Below are positions 7,712 through 17,051 of a DNA stretch of 49,399 nt, in pieces. Below the pieces are notes generated by a model. That model ran no database searches. It was not told where the DNA came from and was given only the letters and a program-made list of their open reading frames with translations. Source of the DNA: an uncultured bacterium (lineage in GTDB: Bacteria; Fidelibacterota; Marinisomatia; Marinisomatales; Marinisomataceae); contig CALSRE010000001.1 in NCBI GenBank assembly GCA_943788675.1, forward strand, positions 1-49,399. The letters are read 5' to 3'. How positions within the stretch are numbered: position 1 is the first letter of the stretch; every line of letters starts with the position of its first letter. Both the position numbers and the translations under genes were made by a program.

Positions 7712-8926
7712 TTAATCGTATAAATTAACATTTATAGTATCAACTAATTTGACTCCATTCATAATATTTATGAGATACTCTCCAGTATTTTTAAGTTGCA
7801 CTGAGCTAAAGTAATATCCGGAAATTGGATTATATAATAATTTAACCTCTTTTACAATCTCTTGATCTTTGATTATTTTAGCAATTAAAGTTTGAATTTC
7901 ATTATCAATTACATTTGAATATCCATAGAATAAAAAGGGTTTTTCTACTGTATTATACTTACTACCAAGAAAAAAAGAATACTTTACTTCACTATCTGAT
8001 AAAATCCATTCAACTGTATCATTAAAATTTTCTAAATTATTTTTTGATATATTATAAAAATCATTTGTCAAAATAAGTGAAGATTTAAAAGAATCTTTAG
8101 AAAATCTAGTAAATGGTCGAATAGCTTCCAACTCACTTTGATTTTTTAATTTCAACCCAAATATTGGCAAAAATTTCTCTAGAGAAATGAAGTCTCTATC
8201 TTGATGAGCATTAATAATTAATGAACTTTTTTCACTGTAAATTTTCTTTAAAAATAAATTCAGCCACTTATCCGATATAGGCTTAATTGGAAAGTTGTCT
8301 AGAATAATAATATCATATTTATTAAACCAAAAATTTGTTATATCTAAATCTCCATTAATTGGATCTGGATAATAATGTGAGAAGTCAGCATTAATATTAT
8401 TTAAAATAAATGGAGTATTAAAATTTAATTTTCCTGTTAAGATAGCAACTTTAGGTTTTTCAATCTTTAGAGAGCTTTTAAAAGAATATCTGTTGTTAGA
8501 AATATCTTTTTCAGAATTAATAGCTGAAATACTAATCTCAAAATCTTTATTGAAGTTTATCTTTTCAGAAATAAGAAATGATTGAGAAAAATTTGATGTA
8601 TTTTTTTTAAGAGCGATTTCACTCGATGCAACTAAGTTGCCATTATTAGTTAGAGCTATTTGAATACTACCTTCTCCATTCATATTTGAAATTTCAGTAT
8701 CAATATAAATTGAATTTTTATCATATTGATTTGGATATATTAAAACATTATTTATAGATATATCTACTTCATCTTTAATAGAACTCAATTCGGGTATTTC
8801 CTGAATAATACTATCTGATAAAATAGGTTCATCTTTTGTAAAGAAAGAAAGAGAATTAACATAAATTGCTGCTCCTATAGCAGTAGCAATTGATAACCAT
8901 AAAATGTATGATTGACTACTTTTCAT
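7712..8926 (-). CDS. unknown membrane-anchored protein with a GATase-like central domain
   Basis: I do not recognise this 404-residue protein. One hydrophobic segment at residues 9-30 anchors it, and the rest is probably outside the membrane. Residues 50-155 look like an Ig/CARDB beta-sandwich. Residues 160-290 have a Rossmann-like pattern: KPKVAILTGKL at the start, then YDIIILDNFPI and SLIINAHQD. This resembles the class I glutamine amidotransferase-like domain that follows von Willebrand domains in BatA-type proteins, but no catalytic Cys-His-Glu set is evident. Residues 340-404 look like a second beta domain. It begins two bases after tsaD and precedes serS in the same run. Confidence 0.6.
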   Translation of the reverse strand: MKSSQSYILWLSIATAIGAAIYVNSLSFFTKDEPILSDSIIQEIPELSSIKDEVDISINNVLIYPNQYDKNSIYIDTEISNMNGEGSIQIALTNNGNLVASSEIALKKNTSNFSQSFLISEKINFNKDFEISISAINSEKDISNNRYSFKSSLKIEKPKVAILTGKLNFNTPFILNNINADFSHYYPDPINGDLDITNFWFNKYDIIILDNFPIKPISDKWLNLFLKKIYSEKSSLIINAHQDRDFISLEKFLPIFGLKLKNQSELEAIRPFTRFSKDSFKSSLILTNDFYNISKNNLENFNDTVEWILSDSEVKYSFFLGSKYNTVEKPFLFYGYSNVIDNEIQTLIAKIIKDQEIVKEVKLLYNPISGYYFSSVQLKNTGEYLINIMNGVKLVDTINVNLYD

Positions 8927-8928
8927 AA

Positions 8929-9903
8929 TTAAAGAACCATTCCTCTTGAATAAGCGCTAAAATCTTTTGATAAATCAACTTTATTTTTTTTGAATTTATG
9001 CTCAGCTAAATAAGCTATCATGTCTGCGTTGTCCGTACAGTATTTCATTGAAGGATAGATAATATTCTTATCTAATTTGTCTAATTTTTCCCTCAAGCGC
9101 TTATTGGCAGCAACTCCGCCACAAATTATACCAGATTTAACAGAATATTGATTCATAGCCTTTTCAAATTTTGCAATTAATGTATCTACTATTGCTTCTT
9201 GATAGCTGGCAGCAATATCATCAAAATTATATTTATCCTGATTTACGCAATTTATCAAAGAGGTTTTAAGACCGCTGAAACTAAAATTAAATGAATTATC
9301 ATGAATCATTGGCCTAGGAAAATTAATTAAGTTTTTATCACCTGAAGTTGCCATTCTTTCTATTTCTGGACCGCCTGGATAATTCAAGTTTAATTTTTTT
9401 GCACCTTTGTCAAAAGCCTCACCGCATGCATCATCTAATGTTTCACCAAGAAGTTCATACTCAAACATATTTTTCACTAACCAAAGCTGAGTATGTCCAC
9501 CCGAAACTAATAAATTAATGAATGGAGGTTCGAGCTCTTCGTGCTCTATAAATACGGAGTTTAAATGTGCTTCTAAGTGATTTATTGGAATAATTGGGAC
9601 ATCCAATCCGTATGAAATACCTTTAGCAAAACTTATTCCAGACAATAGTGATCCCATCAATCCAGGACCATTTGTTACTGCGATTGCATCAATATCTTTA
9701 AATTTGATATTAGCATCTTTTAAAACCTTTTTTGTTATTCTTGGAAGATATTTTTCATGTTCTCTTGAAGCAATCTCCGGTACAACACCTCCGAACTGCT
9801 GATGGATAGATTGTGTTTTAGTATAACTTGATAGTATTTTGAAGTTGCTACAAATAGCAACTCCTGTTTCATCGCAAGATGTTTCTATTCCTAAAATAAT
9901 CAA
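8929..9903 (-). CDS. tsaD: tRNA N6-threonylcarbamoyladenosine transferase TsaD
   Basis: A 324-residue ASKHA-fold enzyme that transfers threonylcarbamoyl to A37 of ANN-decoding tRNAs together with TsaB, TsaE and TsaC. The family start IILGIETSCDETG is intact. Metal-binding HLEAH follows, then LLVSGGHTQLW and the GEAFDKGAKKL loop. The C-terminal DNADMIAYLA carries the metal-binding Asp. The start overlaps the end of the YbbR gene by four bases. Confidence 0.96.
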   Translation of the reverse strand: MIILGIETSCDETGVAICSNFKILSSYTKTQSIHQQFGGVVPEIASREHEKYLPRITKKVLKDANIKFKDIDAIAVTNGPGLMGSLLSGISFAKGISYGLDVPIIPINHLEAHLNSVFIEHEELEPPFINLLVSGGHTQLWLVKNMFEYELLGETLDDACGEAFDKGAKKLNLNYPGGPEIERMATSGDKNLINFPRPMIHDNSFNFSFSGLKTSLINCVNQDKYNFDDIAASYQEAIVDTLIAKFEKAMNQYSVKSGIICGGVAANKRLREKLDKLDKNIIYPSMKYCTDNADMIAYLAEHKFKKNKVDLSKDFSAYSRGMVL

Positions 9904-10871
9904 TTAATTTCTTTAATAACTAGAATCTCTAAATTACTTGGAGATAAATCTTTCCACTCTATTAGATATTCCGGGAGATTAATCTTAGGTGAATAAAATT
10001 GTTTATCAGAATTCCATAATGAAAAATCAATTACAACATCTATGTCATTTGGAAGAATATCTGTAATTTGATCGAGTCCTCCAACAATTGTTAGTGCTAC
10101 TGTTGCTGGATTAACAAAAACATTTATATCATTTGGCTTATTGATAAGTTGAACTGGAATGCCTGTTACAATAGTTTCGCTTATTGGTTGGATATTAATA
10201 AAACCAGTAACTTTTTTAGGGTCATAAATAACCAGCTTATTTGGGTTTAATATTAACCAATCATTTTCAACTGAAGAAATTAAATTTAAGAGGGTATCTT
10301 TCTCCGTTTGTACAAATTCAATAGCATTGACTGCTTCTTCTGGACCTCCGATACTGATCGAATCAGGAGAAAAAGTTCCTTCTAAAGCAATATATCCAGG
10401 TTCAGTAGAAACTAATATTTGTGATTGAATAGGTACCTTTTTGACTAAATATCTTTGAAGCTTAATTTGAATATTTCTTGGCGATAAAACTTCAATAAAT
10501 TGAAGATCCAAAGCTTCAGGTAATACAATTTTCTCGGGATTTTCTTTATAGTATGTATCCAGCTCAAAATCATACTCATCAGTAATACTACTTAAATCAA
10601 TAACAGCTTTAAAGTCATCTTCATAAAAACTATTAAAAAGTCTTAACCAAATAAAAGATCTTCCAGAACCTTTTAAAGTAACAAAGATGTTCTCAGGGAC
10701 TTCTTCTTTATATGTTTTTTGCTCTTGAAGATTTCTAGCTACTAAAGGAATATTAGTGTTGACAGAATATATATCTTCACTTTTAATGAAAAACCAAAAA
10801 ACAAAAGCTATTACAAAAGAGTAAGTAACTCTTTTGAATTGTCTGGTATTAATCGTTAACATTTGAATCAT
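9900..10871 (-). CDS. YbbR-like domain protein (CdaR type), membrane-anchored
   Basis: About 323 residues. A single N-terminal transmembrane segment (FVIAFVFWFFIKS) is followed by repeated beta-rich YbbR domains at roughly 30-115, 120-200 and 215-320. In Firmicutes such proteins (CdaR) regulate the diadenylate cyclase CdaA. No cdaA lies next to it here, so the role is open. Three starts are possible (TTG 10874, ATG 10871, ATG 10862); all overlap the end of rpsA, and I chose the first ATG. The stop overlaps tsaD by four bases. Confidence 0.75.
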   Translation of the reverse strand: MIQMLTINTRQFKRVTYSFVIAFVFWFFIKSEDIYSVNTNIPLVARNLQEQKTYKEEVPENIFVTLKGSGRSFIWLRLFNSFYEDDFKAVIDLSSITDEYDFELDTYYKENPEKIVLPEALDLQFIEVLSPRNIQIKLQRYLVKKVPIQSQILVSTEPGYIALEGTFSPDSISIGGPEEAVNAIEFVQTEKDTLLNLISSVENDWLILNPNKLVIYDPKKVTGFINIQPISETIVTGIPVQLINKPNDINVFVNPATVALTIVGGLDQITDILPNDIDVVIDFSLWNSDKQFYSPKINLPEYLIEWKDLSPSNLEILVIKEIN

Positions 10872-12651
10872 CAAGCATCAAGGTAATATTTTTATCATCT
10901 GACTTCACCTCAACTACAAGCACATCTAAATTATCACCATCACTGAGAGAACTAATAACATCTTTTTTCTGCTCTTTAGATATTTTACTCATAGGGATAA
11001 AACCTTCAATATCATCTTGTAACTTAACAATAACTCCTGAATCATTCACTCTTTCAAATGAACTTGATAATTTATCACCAGAGTTGAATTTTGATTCTAT
11101 ATCAGACCAAGGATTTTCAATTAAGTCTTTAACACTTAATAGAACTTTTCTTTCTTTTTCAAGAATATCCAAAACGACATATTCAAGAGTTACTCCTTCA
11201 TTTACAAACTCTTTAGGATGGGAAGGATTCTTTGTCCAATGAAAATCAGTAGTTCGAACAAAACCTTCAAGCTCATTTGTTAACGATACGAAGGCACCAA
11301 ATTTAGTTACCTTATTAACAGTGCCAGATTTTTTATCTCCAATCTTAACATGGTCAGTAATAGTTTTCCATGGATCGTCAGATAACTGTTTGATACCCAA
11401 GCTAATTTTTTGCTCTTTTGCATCAACAAACAATACTTTTGATTCAATTGAGTCACCAACTTTGTAAGAATCTTGCAAATTCTGGACGTTTTTGGTCCAT
11501 GAAATTTCAGATATATGAATTAAACCTTCTATCCCTTTTTCAAGCTCAATGAAGATTCCATAATTCATGATACTTACTATATTACCTTGGACCACATCTC
11601 CAACTTTAAATTTGTCAGGAATAGTCTCCCAAGGATTATCTACAAGTTGTTTTAATCCAAGAGAAATTCTTGATGTTTCTTTGTTAAAGTCAATAACCTG
11701 TACTTTAATATTATCACCAATAGATACTATCTCAGATGGGTGATTAATTCTTCCCCATGAAAAATCTGTTATGTGAATCAAACCATCAACTCCTCCAAGA
11801 TCAACAAAAGCACCAAAATCAGTAATATTTTTGACAACTCCCTCTAAAGAAGCACCAACCTCAATAGTTGTCATTAATTCTTGTCTTTTTTCGTTAAGCG
11901 ATTCTTCAAGAATAGCTTTTCTGGAAACCACAAGATTTTTTCTCATTTCATCGACTTTTACAATCTGAAAATCAAATTCTTGACCAATCAAATCATCAAA
12001 ATTTTTGATGGGTTGTACATCAGCTTGAGAGCCTGGTAAGAAAGCTTGTATGACTCCAAGGTCAACAACAAGACCGCCCTTAACTCTTTTGACAACTTTA
12101 CCTTTAACTGGTTCAGCATTATCGCAAATATGTTTTAATTCATCCCAACGTTTGATAAAATCTGCTTTGTACTTTGAAAGTGTGATATTTCCATCAGCAT
12201 CTTCAAACTTTTCTAAAAATATATCAATATTAGAACCTATCTCAGGAAGATCTTTATTAAACTCTGAACGATTGATTAGTCCTTCTGATTTAAATCCAAT
12301 ATCTACCATAACATCGCTATCACTAATTCCAATAACTTTGGCAGAAATAATTTGATTTTCGGAAATATCATTAAATGTACCTTGATACTCTTCAGACAAA
12401 ACGTCAGTTTTATTATTAAATGAATTGGAGTCATTTGTAAATGATATTCTTTTAATATCAGCAAATAAGTCTTTGCTTAAATAATCTTTAATTTTTTTCT
12501 TAGATGTTTTTTCTTCAACGCCCTTAACTACTTTGACTTCAGGCGGAGTTTCAACAACTTCTTCCTCTGTTGTTGCTTCAATTTTAACCTTTTCATCTAC
12601 TACAGTTTCTTGAGTAATTTCTTGTTCTTTATTTTCTAATTTATCGTTCAT
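10849..12651 (-). CDS. rpsA: 30S ribosomal protein S1
   Basis: A 600-residue RNA-binding ribosomal protein that helps load mRNA on the 30S subunit. After an acidic, low-complexity N-terminus (residues 1-60) there are six S1 OB-fold repeats. The third and fourth carry the clearest signatures (GVVKNITDFGAFVDLGGVDG; GNIVSIMNYGIFIELEKGIEG), each followed by an LIHIS or LIHIT strand. Linkers share a repeated DNPWETIP-like motif. It is downstream of cmk by one base, the cmk-rpsA order seen in many bacteria. Confidence 0.96.
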   Translation of the reverse strand: MNDKLENKEQEITQETVVDEKVKIEATTEEEVVETPPEVKVVKGVEEKTSKKKIKDYLSKDLFADIKRISFTNDSNSFNNKTDVLSEEYQGTFNDISENQIISAKVIGISDSDVMVDIGFKSEGLINRSEFNKDLPEIGSNIDIFLEKFEDADGNITLSKYKADFIKRWDELKHICDNAEPVKGKVVKRVKGGLVVDLGVIQAFLPGSQADVQPIKNFDDLIGQEFDFQIVKVDEMRKNLVVSRKAILEESLNEKRQELMTTIEVGASLEGVVKNITDFGAFVDLGGVDGLIHITDFSWGRINHPSEIVSIGDNIKVQVIDFNKETSRISLGLKQLVDNPWETIPDKFKVGDVVQGNIVSIMNYGIFIELEKGIEGLIHISEISWTKNVQNLQDSYKVGDSIESKVLFVDAKEQKISLGIKQLSDDPWKTITDHVKIGDKKSGTVNKVTKFGAFVSLTNELEGFVRTTDFHWTKNPSHPKEFVNEGVTLEYVVLDILEKERKVLLSVKDLIENPWSDIESKFNSGDKLSSSFERVNDSGVIVKLQDDIEGFIPMSKISKEQKKDVISSLSDGDNLDVLVVEVKSDDKNITLMLDDSNVND

Positions 12652-12652
12652 T

Positions 12653-13309
12653 TTATCTCTCTATATGTGTAAGAATTTGATTTACTTGCTCTTTGACTGA
12701 GCATTCTGAAGTATCTATTACTATAGCACCATCAGGTTTTGTTAATGGAGATAGTTTACGAGTGCTATCATACTTATCTCTAACAATCAAATCCTCTTTT
12801 ATTATGTTAATATTTTTGGCCTCATTTATTTTTTCAAAATCAGCCAACCTTCTTTTTGCTCTAATATCATAATCTGCAGTTAGGTAAAATTTATATTTTG
12901 CATCAGGAAATACCACTGATCCTATATCTCTACCTTCAACAATGAAATTACCTTTTCTGGTAGTAGATCTTTGAATGGAAACCATCATTTCTCTAACTTC
13001 CTTCAAAGCACTTACTGCACTAACATGACTTGTAACTTCTTGATTACGAATTTTCAAGCTAATATCTTTCTCATCAAGCAATAAAATCATTTCACTTCCT
13101 GATAAAAAATCTATTTGCAAATTCATGGCTTTAAGTGATTTATTGATATTGTTTGAAGACTGTAAATCAACCTCCTCAGCCAAAAAATAGAACGTAACTG
13201 CTCTATACATTGCACCAGTATCAAAATATTGATACCCTAGCTCCTTAGCTAATTCTTTTGCGGTAGTTGTTTTACCAACACCTGCAGCTCCATCAATAGT
13301 AATAACCAT
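12653..13309 (-). CDS. cmk: cytidylate kinase
   Basis: A 218-residue P-loop kinase that phosphorylates CMP and dCMP. The N-terminal IDGAAGVGKTTTAKELA is the Walker A loop, YFDTGAMYRAVT follows as the NMP-binding start, and VEGRDIGSVVFPDA is the conserved central motif. The length is typical for the bacterial type. It is followed directly by rpsA. About 58 bases with no evident feature separate it from the upstream pseudouridine synthase gene. Confidence 0.96.
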   Translation of the reverse strand: MVITIDGAAGVGKTTTAKELAKELGYQYFDTGAMYRAVTFYFLAEEVDLQSSNNINKSLKAMNLQIDFLSGSEMILLLDEKDISLKIRNQEVTSHVSAVSALKEVREMMVSIQRSTTRKGNFIVEGRDIGSVVFPDAKYKFYLTADYDIRAKRRLADFEKINEAKNINIIKEDLIVRDKYDSTRKLSPLTKPDGAIVIDTSECSVKEQVNQILTHIER

Positions 13310-13367
13310 AAAAATGCTCAGAAAGTTAGTTTTTCTTTAAACAAATACCAAGATGTTTAAGATTATT

Positions 13368-14078
13368 CTATTTTGACTGCAAATTAGATAAATATTTCAG
13401 TTCTTTTTTTGAAAGCAATCTCCAGCTACCTAACGGCAAACTACCTAAGTTGATTTCTCCAATTCTTAATCTTTTTAAAGAAAATAGATTTAAGTCTAAA
13501 AATTTAAAAATTCTTCTGATTTCATTTTTTTTACCCTGCTTTAAAATCAATCTTATTTCTACTTTCCCTTTCCTTTTTTCTTGAGAAACTATTTTAGCTT
13601 TTCCTTTTTGACTAGATCCAATAAAAATTCCCTTTCGCACCTTATTGATAGTTTTATCATTTATATACTGGTCTGAAGTTGCAACATATTCTTTCTCAAT
13701 TTTATTTTTTGGGTGCATTAAAAATTGAGCCAAATTACCGTCATTAGTCAAAAGTATTGCTCCAGTAGTATCCATATCTAGTCTTCCTATATGATTTAGT
13801 GGAGGTTTATTTGGGATTAACTCAAAAATTGTCTTTCTATTTTTCTCGTCCGACTTCGTGGACAAATACCCTTTTGGCTTATTTAATAAAATCGTTGTTA
13901 GATCTGAATTGAGTTTAATTTTTTGATTATCTAATCTAATATCATCGTTGGCTTGAATTTCAAACGAAGGATCAAGAATTAGTTTACCATTAACAGTTAC
14001 CATTGCCTCTTTTACAGAATCCATTGACTTTCTTCTAGACAATACGCCGGAAGACGATATCGCTTTAAACAATTTCAT
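13368..14078 (-). CDS. rluB: rRNA pseudouridine synthase, RsuA/RluB family
   Basis: A 236-residue RNA-modifying enzyme. An S4 RNA-binding domain (residues 1-60; SSGVLSRRKSMDSV, VTVNGKLI) precedes the catalytic domain. LLNKPKGYLST and HIGRLDMDTTGAILLTNDG contain the catalytic Asp in GRLDxxTxG. The C-terminal GKKNEIRRIFKFL is the family ending. The exact target (23S U2605 for RluB, or another RsuA/RluE-type site) cannot be told from sequence, but adjacency to scpAB is the context commonly seen for RluB. One base separates it from scpB. Confidence 0.88.
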   Translation of the reverse strand: MKLFKAISSSGVLSRRKSMDSVKEAMVTVNGKLILDPSFEIQANDDIRLDNQKIKLNSDLTTILLNKPKGYLSTKSDEKNRKTIFELIPNKPPLNHIGRLDMDTTGAILLTNDGNLAQFLMHPKNKIEKEYVATSDQYINDKTINKVRKGIFIGSSQKGKAKIVSQEKRKGKVEIRLILKQGKKNEIRRIFKFLDLNLFSLKRLRIGEINLGSLPLGSWRLLSKKELKYLSNLQSK

Positions 14079-14079
14079 T

Positions 14080-14610
14080 TTATGCTAAGGTTTCGGATTC
14101 AACTAACTCAGATACTTCATCTGGTGTGGGCATATCTTTTAAGTTGCTTATACCAAAATGTTTTAGATAATCATCAGTAGTTTTATACAGTAATGCTTTA
14201 CCAATTGAATCTTCCCTGCCTTGAATTTTGATAAGATTTTTAGATAGAAGATTTTTAATAACACCCTTACAATCTACCCCTCTAATAGATTCAACATCAA
14301 TTCTTGAAATTGGCTGTTTATATGCAATAATTGCCAACACCTCTAAAGCAGCATTTGACAGCATTAGTTTTTTTGAAGGAATTAATTTTGAAATAAAAGG
14401 TTCAAAATCTTTCTTACTGACCATCATAAAACCGCTTCCAATAGCTTTAATATAAAATGAGCTTTTTTCATAAAAATGATTTAAGTGTTTCACCTCATCA
14501 TCAAGAACGAGAGAATTTTCTTTTCCAAAAACTTTGTTAATATCTTTTTGTTCTAGCGGTACAGTTGACACAAAAAAAAGTGCTTCTATAATTTGTTGAT
14601 TTTTTGTCAT
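14080..14610 (-). CDS. scpB: segregation and condensation protein B
   Basis: A 176-residue kleisin-associated winged-helix protein that forms the condensin complex with Smc and ScpA. Motifs include IIEALFFVS at the start, NAALEVLAIIAYKQPISRIDVESIRGVD, and GREDSIGKALLYKTTDDYLKHFG. The ATG overlaps the end of scpA by four bases, the usual coupling. No smc gene is in the window. Confidence 0.95.
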   Translation of the reverse strand: MTKNQQIIEALFFVSTVPLEQKDINKVFGKENSLVLDDEVKHLNHFYEKSSFYIKAIGSGFMMVSKKDFEPFISKLIPSKKLMLSNAALEVLAIIAYKQPISRIDVESIRGVDCKGVIKNLLSKNLIKIQGREDSIGKALLYKTTDDYLKHFGISNLKDMPTPDEVSELVESETLA

Positions 14611-15329
14611 GCCTTTGCAATAGTTAATTTAATTTCAATGTCTTGAAATATTTTTTTCTGAGTACATAAAATTTCAGACTGTTTTATCATTTCCAATAGT
14701 GCAAGAAATGTAACAATTATTTCTATTTTTGTTTCAAGTTTTTTAACTATTTTTTTTAGAGAGACTACTTCATTACCCTCGAAACTCTCCATAATAAATT
14801 TTTTCTGGTCTGTTAGAGAAACTATTTCTTTATAAATTTTAAAAGAATCTTGTGTGGGAGCATTATCAATAGCATCCTTAAAAATCTTTGATATATCAAA
14901 AAGACTTACTTCTTTTAAAAAATCAGATACTTCAGGAGATTGGTCATATACAATTTTAGCAGATGATCTAAAAAATGAATCTTTGTTATTTTCGTGAAGA
15001 TTTCTAAGCTTATGTGCAAGATCTCTATATTTTTTATATTCGACTAGCTGAGCAACTAAGTCAATTCTTGGATCATCTATGTCTAGTCCTTCTTCGTCAA
15101 TCTGTCTAGGTAAAAGCATTTGGGTTTTAATTCTAAGCAACATAGAGGCCATGAAAAGGAATTCTCCGGCTACAGAAACATCCAATTTTTTTGCTTCGTC
15201 AATAACTTGAATATATTCATTGGTTATTTCTGTGATTGGAATATCATAAATATCAATTTTATCTCTTTTGATAAAATAGAGCAATAAATCTAAAGGACCT
15301 TCAAAATTTTCTAATCTAATATTAAACAT
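14607..15329 (-). CDS. scpA: segregation and condensation protein A (kleisin)
   Basis: A 240-residue kleisin that bridges Smc heads. The N-terminus has the signature NFEGPLDLLLYFIKRDKIDIYDIPI, then FLFMASMLLRIKTQMLLP. The C-terminal winged-helix part (VTFLALLEMIKQSEI) binds the Smc head. It lies one base from trpS and overlaps scpB by four bases. Confidence 0.95.
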   Translation of the reverse strand: MFNIRLENFEGPLDLLLYFIKRDKIDIYDIPITEITNEYIQVIDEAKKLDVSVAGEFLFMASMLLRIKTQMLLPRQIDEEGLDIDDPRIDLVAQLVEYKKYRDLAHKLRNLHENNKDSFFRSSAKIVYDQSPEVSDFLKEVSLFDISKIFKDAIDNAPTQDSFKIYKEIVSLTDQKKFIMESFEGNEVVSLKKIVKKLETKIEIIVTFLALLEMIKQSEILCTQKKIFQDIEIKLTIAKA

Positions 15330-16295
15330 TTATAATAAGCCAACTGCTTGTTTTACATGAGATAGTGTTTCACGAGCAATTTTTTGAGCTTTTGTTTTTC
15401 CTAAATTCATTAAGTCATTTACTTTGTCTTCATTTGCTATTAATTCATCTCTTCTCTTTCTCTGATGTGCAAAATAGTTTATGATTACATCTACAAGCTC
15501 TTTTTTGACTTCCATATACTTTAACCCTGGAGTATTATATCTTTCATGCAATTCTTTTTTTGGTTTGTCATCTAAAAAAAGAGAATAGATTTTGAAGAGA
15601 GGTGTATTTGTATCCTTGATATCATTTAAACCAGCTGAGTCTGTTACAATATTCATGACTTGATTATTTATTGAATCATGATCGCCAAAAATTGGTATTG
15701 TATTATTATAAGATTTACTCATTTTTTGATCATCTATTCCTACAATAATGTCATTACTATCATCTATTTCGATTTCAGGTATTGTAAAAATATCACCAAA
15801 AATATTATTGAACTTAATTGCAATATCGCGAGTCATTTCTAAATGCTGTTTTTGATCTTTTCCAACCGGTACAATATCAGAATTAAATAGCAAGATATCT
15901 GATGCCATTAAAATTGGATATGAAAATAATCCCATGTTTGGTTTAAGGCCGTTAGAAATTTTATCTTTATATGATGTAGATCTTTGCATCAATCCAACAG
16001 ATGAAAAGTTAGATAAAATCCATGCCAACTCTGTGACTTCAGGTACGTGCGATTGAATCCAAAAAGTAGATTTTATTGGATCAATTCCAAGTGCTAATAA
16101 ATCTACAAATGCCTCTTTAGTATTTTTTTCAAGCTTAACTTTATTACTTATTGATGTGAGAGAGTGATAGTTTGCAACGAAACAAAATAAATCTGCATTA
16201 GACTGAGAGCTTATCATTCTATTAATCATACCAAAATAGTTTCCAATATGTAATTGTCCTGATGGTTGAGCGCCGCTTAAAATTCTTTTCTTCAT
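15330..16295 (-). CDS. trpS: tryptophanyl-tRNA synthetase
   Basis: A 321-residue class I synthetase. The start has GAQPSGQLHIGNYFGM with the HIGH-type HIGN motif. VGKDQKQHLEMTRDIA and the KMSKS loop (DDQKMSKSYNNTI) follow. Length and motif spacing are typical. It starts three bases after the HNH gene and runs into scpA. Confidence 0.97.
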   Translation of the reverse strand: MKKRILSGAQPSGQLHIGNYFGMINRMISSQSNADLFCFVANYHSLTSISNKVKLEKNTKEAFVDLLALGIDPIKSTFWIQSHVPEVTELAWILSNFSSVGLMQRSTSYKDKISNGLKPNMGLFSYPILMASDILLFNSDIVPVGKDQKQHLEMTRDIAIKFNNIFGDIFTIPEIEIDDSNDIIVGIDDQKMSKSYNNTIPIFGDHDSINNQVMNIVTDSAGLNDIKDTNTPLFKIYSLFLDDKPKKELHERYNTPGLKYMEVKKELVDVIINYFAHQRKRRDELIANEDKVNDLMNLGKTKAQKIARETLSHVKQAVGLL

Positions 16296-16298
16296 ATT

Positions 16299-16826
16299 TT
16301 AATTCTTTTTCTGAAAGAGATATTCTTTCCATCCTTCATTCTTCTGACTAATATATTGATTATAGTACATAAATCTATTCGGTTTTTTTGGAATTTTCAT
16401 CAACTTCATTTCAGCTTCTAAAGGAGTTCTATTCCCTTTTTTTGAATTACAAGGCGAACATGCAATTATTAGATTTTCCCATGTATCTTGCCCCCCTTTT
16501 TGTTTTGGAATAATATGATCAATAGTCAAACTAGACTTTGACCCGCAATATTGGCAGCAAGAATCATCTCTCATAAGTAAATTTTTTCTGTTTAAAACAA
16601 CGTCTAAGCTATTGAATGAAACATACTTTCTAAGCTTTATCACGCTCGGGATTCTCATTTGTAAAGACGGCGAATGAATAAGGTCATCATAATTCATCAG
16701 AATATCAACTTTATCTAGAAAATATAGGCAAATAGCTCTTTTTGAGCTGCATACCCCTAAAGGCAAATAGCTAGCATTTAAGATTAATGTTAAACTGTTC
16801 AAATGGTTAGAATTGCAATCTGACAT
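16299..16826 (-). CDS. HNH endonuclease family protein
   Basis: A 175-residue protein with an HNH nuclease core at about 95-145. Two zinc-binding CxxC pairs (CQYCG and CSPCN) flank the catalytic IDHIIPKQKGG and WENLI. The N-terminal domain (LNASYLPLGVCSSKRAICLYFLDK) is shared by a family widespread in free-living bacteria; its job is not known. No phage, restriction or toxin gene lies nearby, so a housekeeping or repair role is more likely than mobility. It is the first gene of this minus-strand run, diverging from the btuB riboswitch. Confidence 0.85.
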   Translation of the reverse strand: MSDCNSNHLNSLTLILNASYLPLGVCSSKRAICLYFLDKVDILMNYDDLIHSPSLQMRIPSVIKLRKYVSFNSLDVVLNRKNLLMRDDSCCQYCGSKSSLTIDHIIPKQKGGQDTWENLIIACSPCNSKKGNRTPLEAEMKLMKIPKKPNRFMYYNQYISQKNEGWKEYLFQKKN

Positions 16827-16874
16827 ATTTTAATTTAAATAAATAATCGTTTACATTTGATAAAATAAACTTTA

Positions 16875-17018
16875 AAGTTTCTTTGCGAATGTAGGGAATA
16901 AAGTTCAAATCTTTAGCAGTCCCCGCTACTGTAATTACTGAGGTTTAATAAAGTCCATTCTACTATTGTAGGAGAAGGAATTAAACTGTTTTAGGTATAA
17001 GCCAGGAGACCTTATTTG
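16875..17018 (+). promoter_or_regulatory. cobalamin riboswitch (AdoCbl-type aptamer)
   Basis: The leader of the btuB-like gene carries the landmarks of the B12 aptamer: GCAGTCCCCGCTACTGTAA at 16916-16934 and the B12 box AAGCCAGGAGACC ending near 17011. A GTAGGGAA element precedes them, with pairing arms between. Cobalamin binding normally turns the downstream gene off. The ribosome-binding site GGAGG (17042-17046) lies about 30 bases beyond the aptamer, so control at translation initiation is plausible. No clear intrinsic terminator was seen. Confidence 0.93.
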
Positions 17019-17051
17019 TAAAAATAAAAAATAATAACTTCGGAGGAAAGT

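Noticed and set aside
14080-16826. Intrinsic terminators between housekeeping genes
   Set aside because: Short T runs are common in this AT-rich DNA, but none was preceded by a convincing GC-rich stem.
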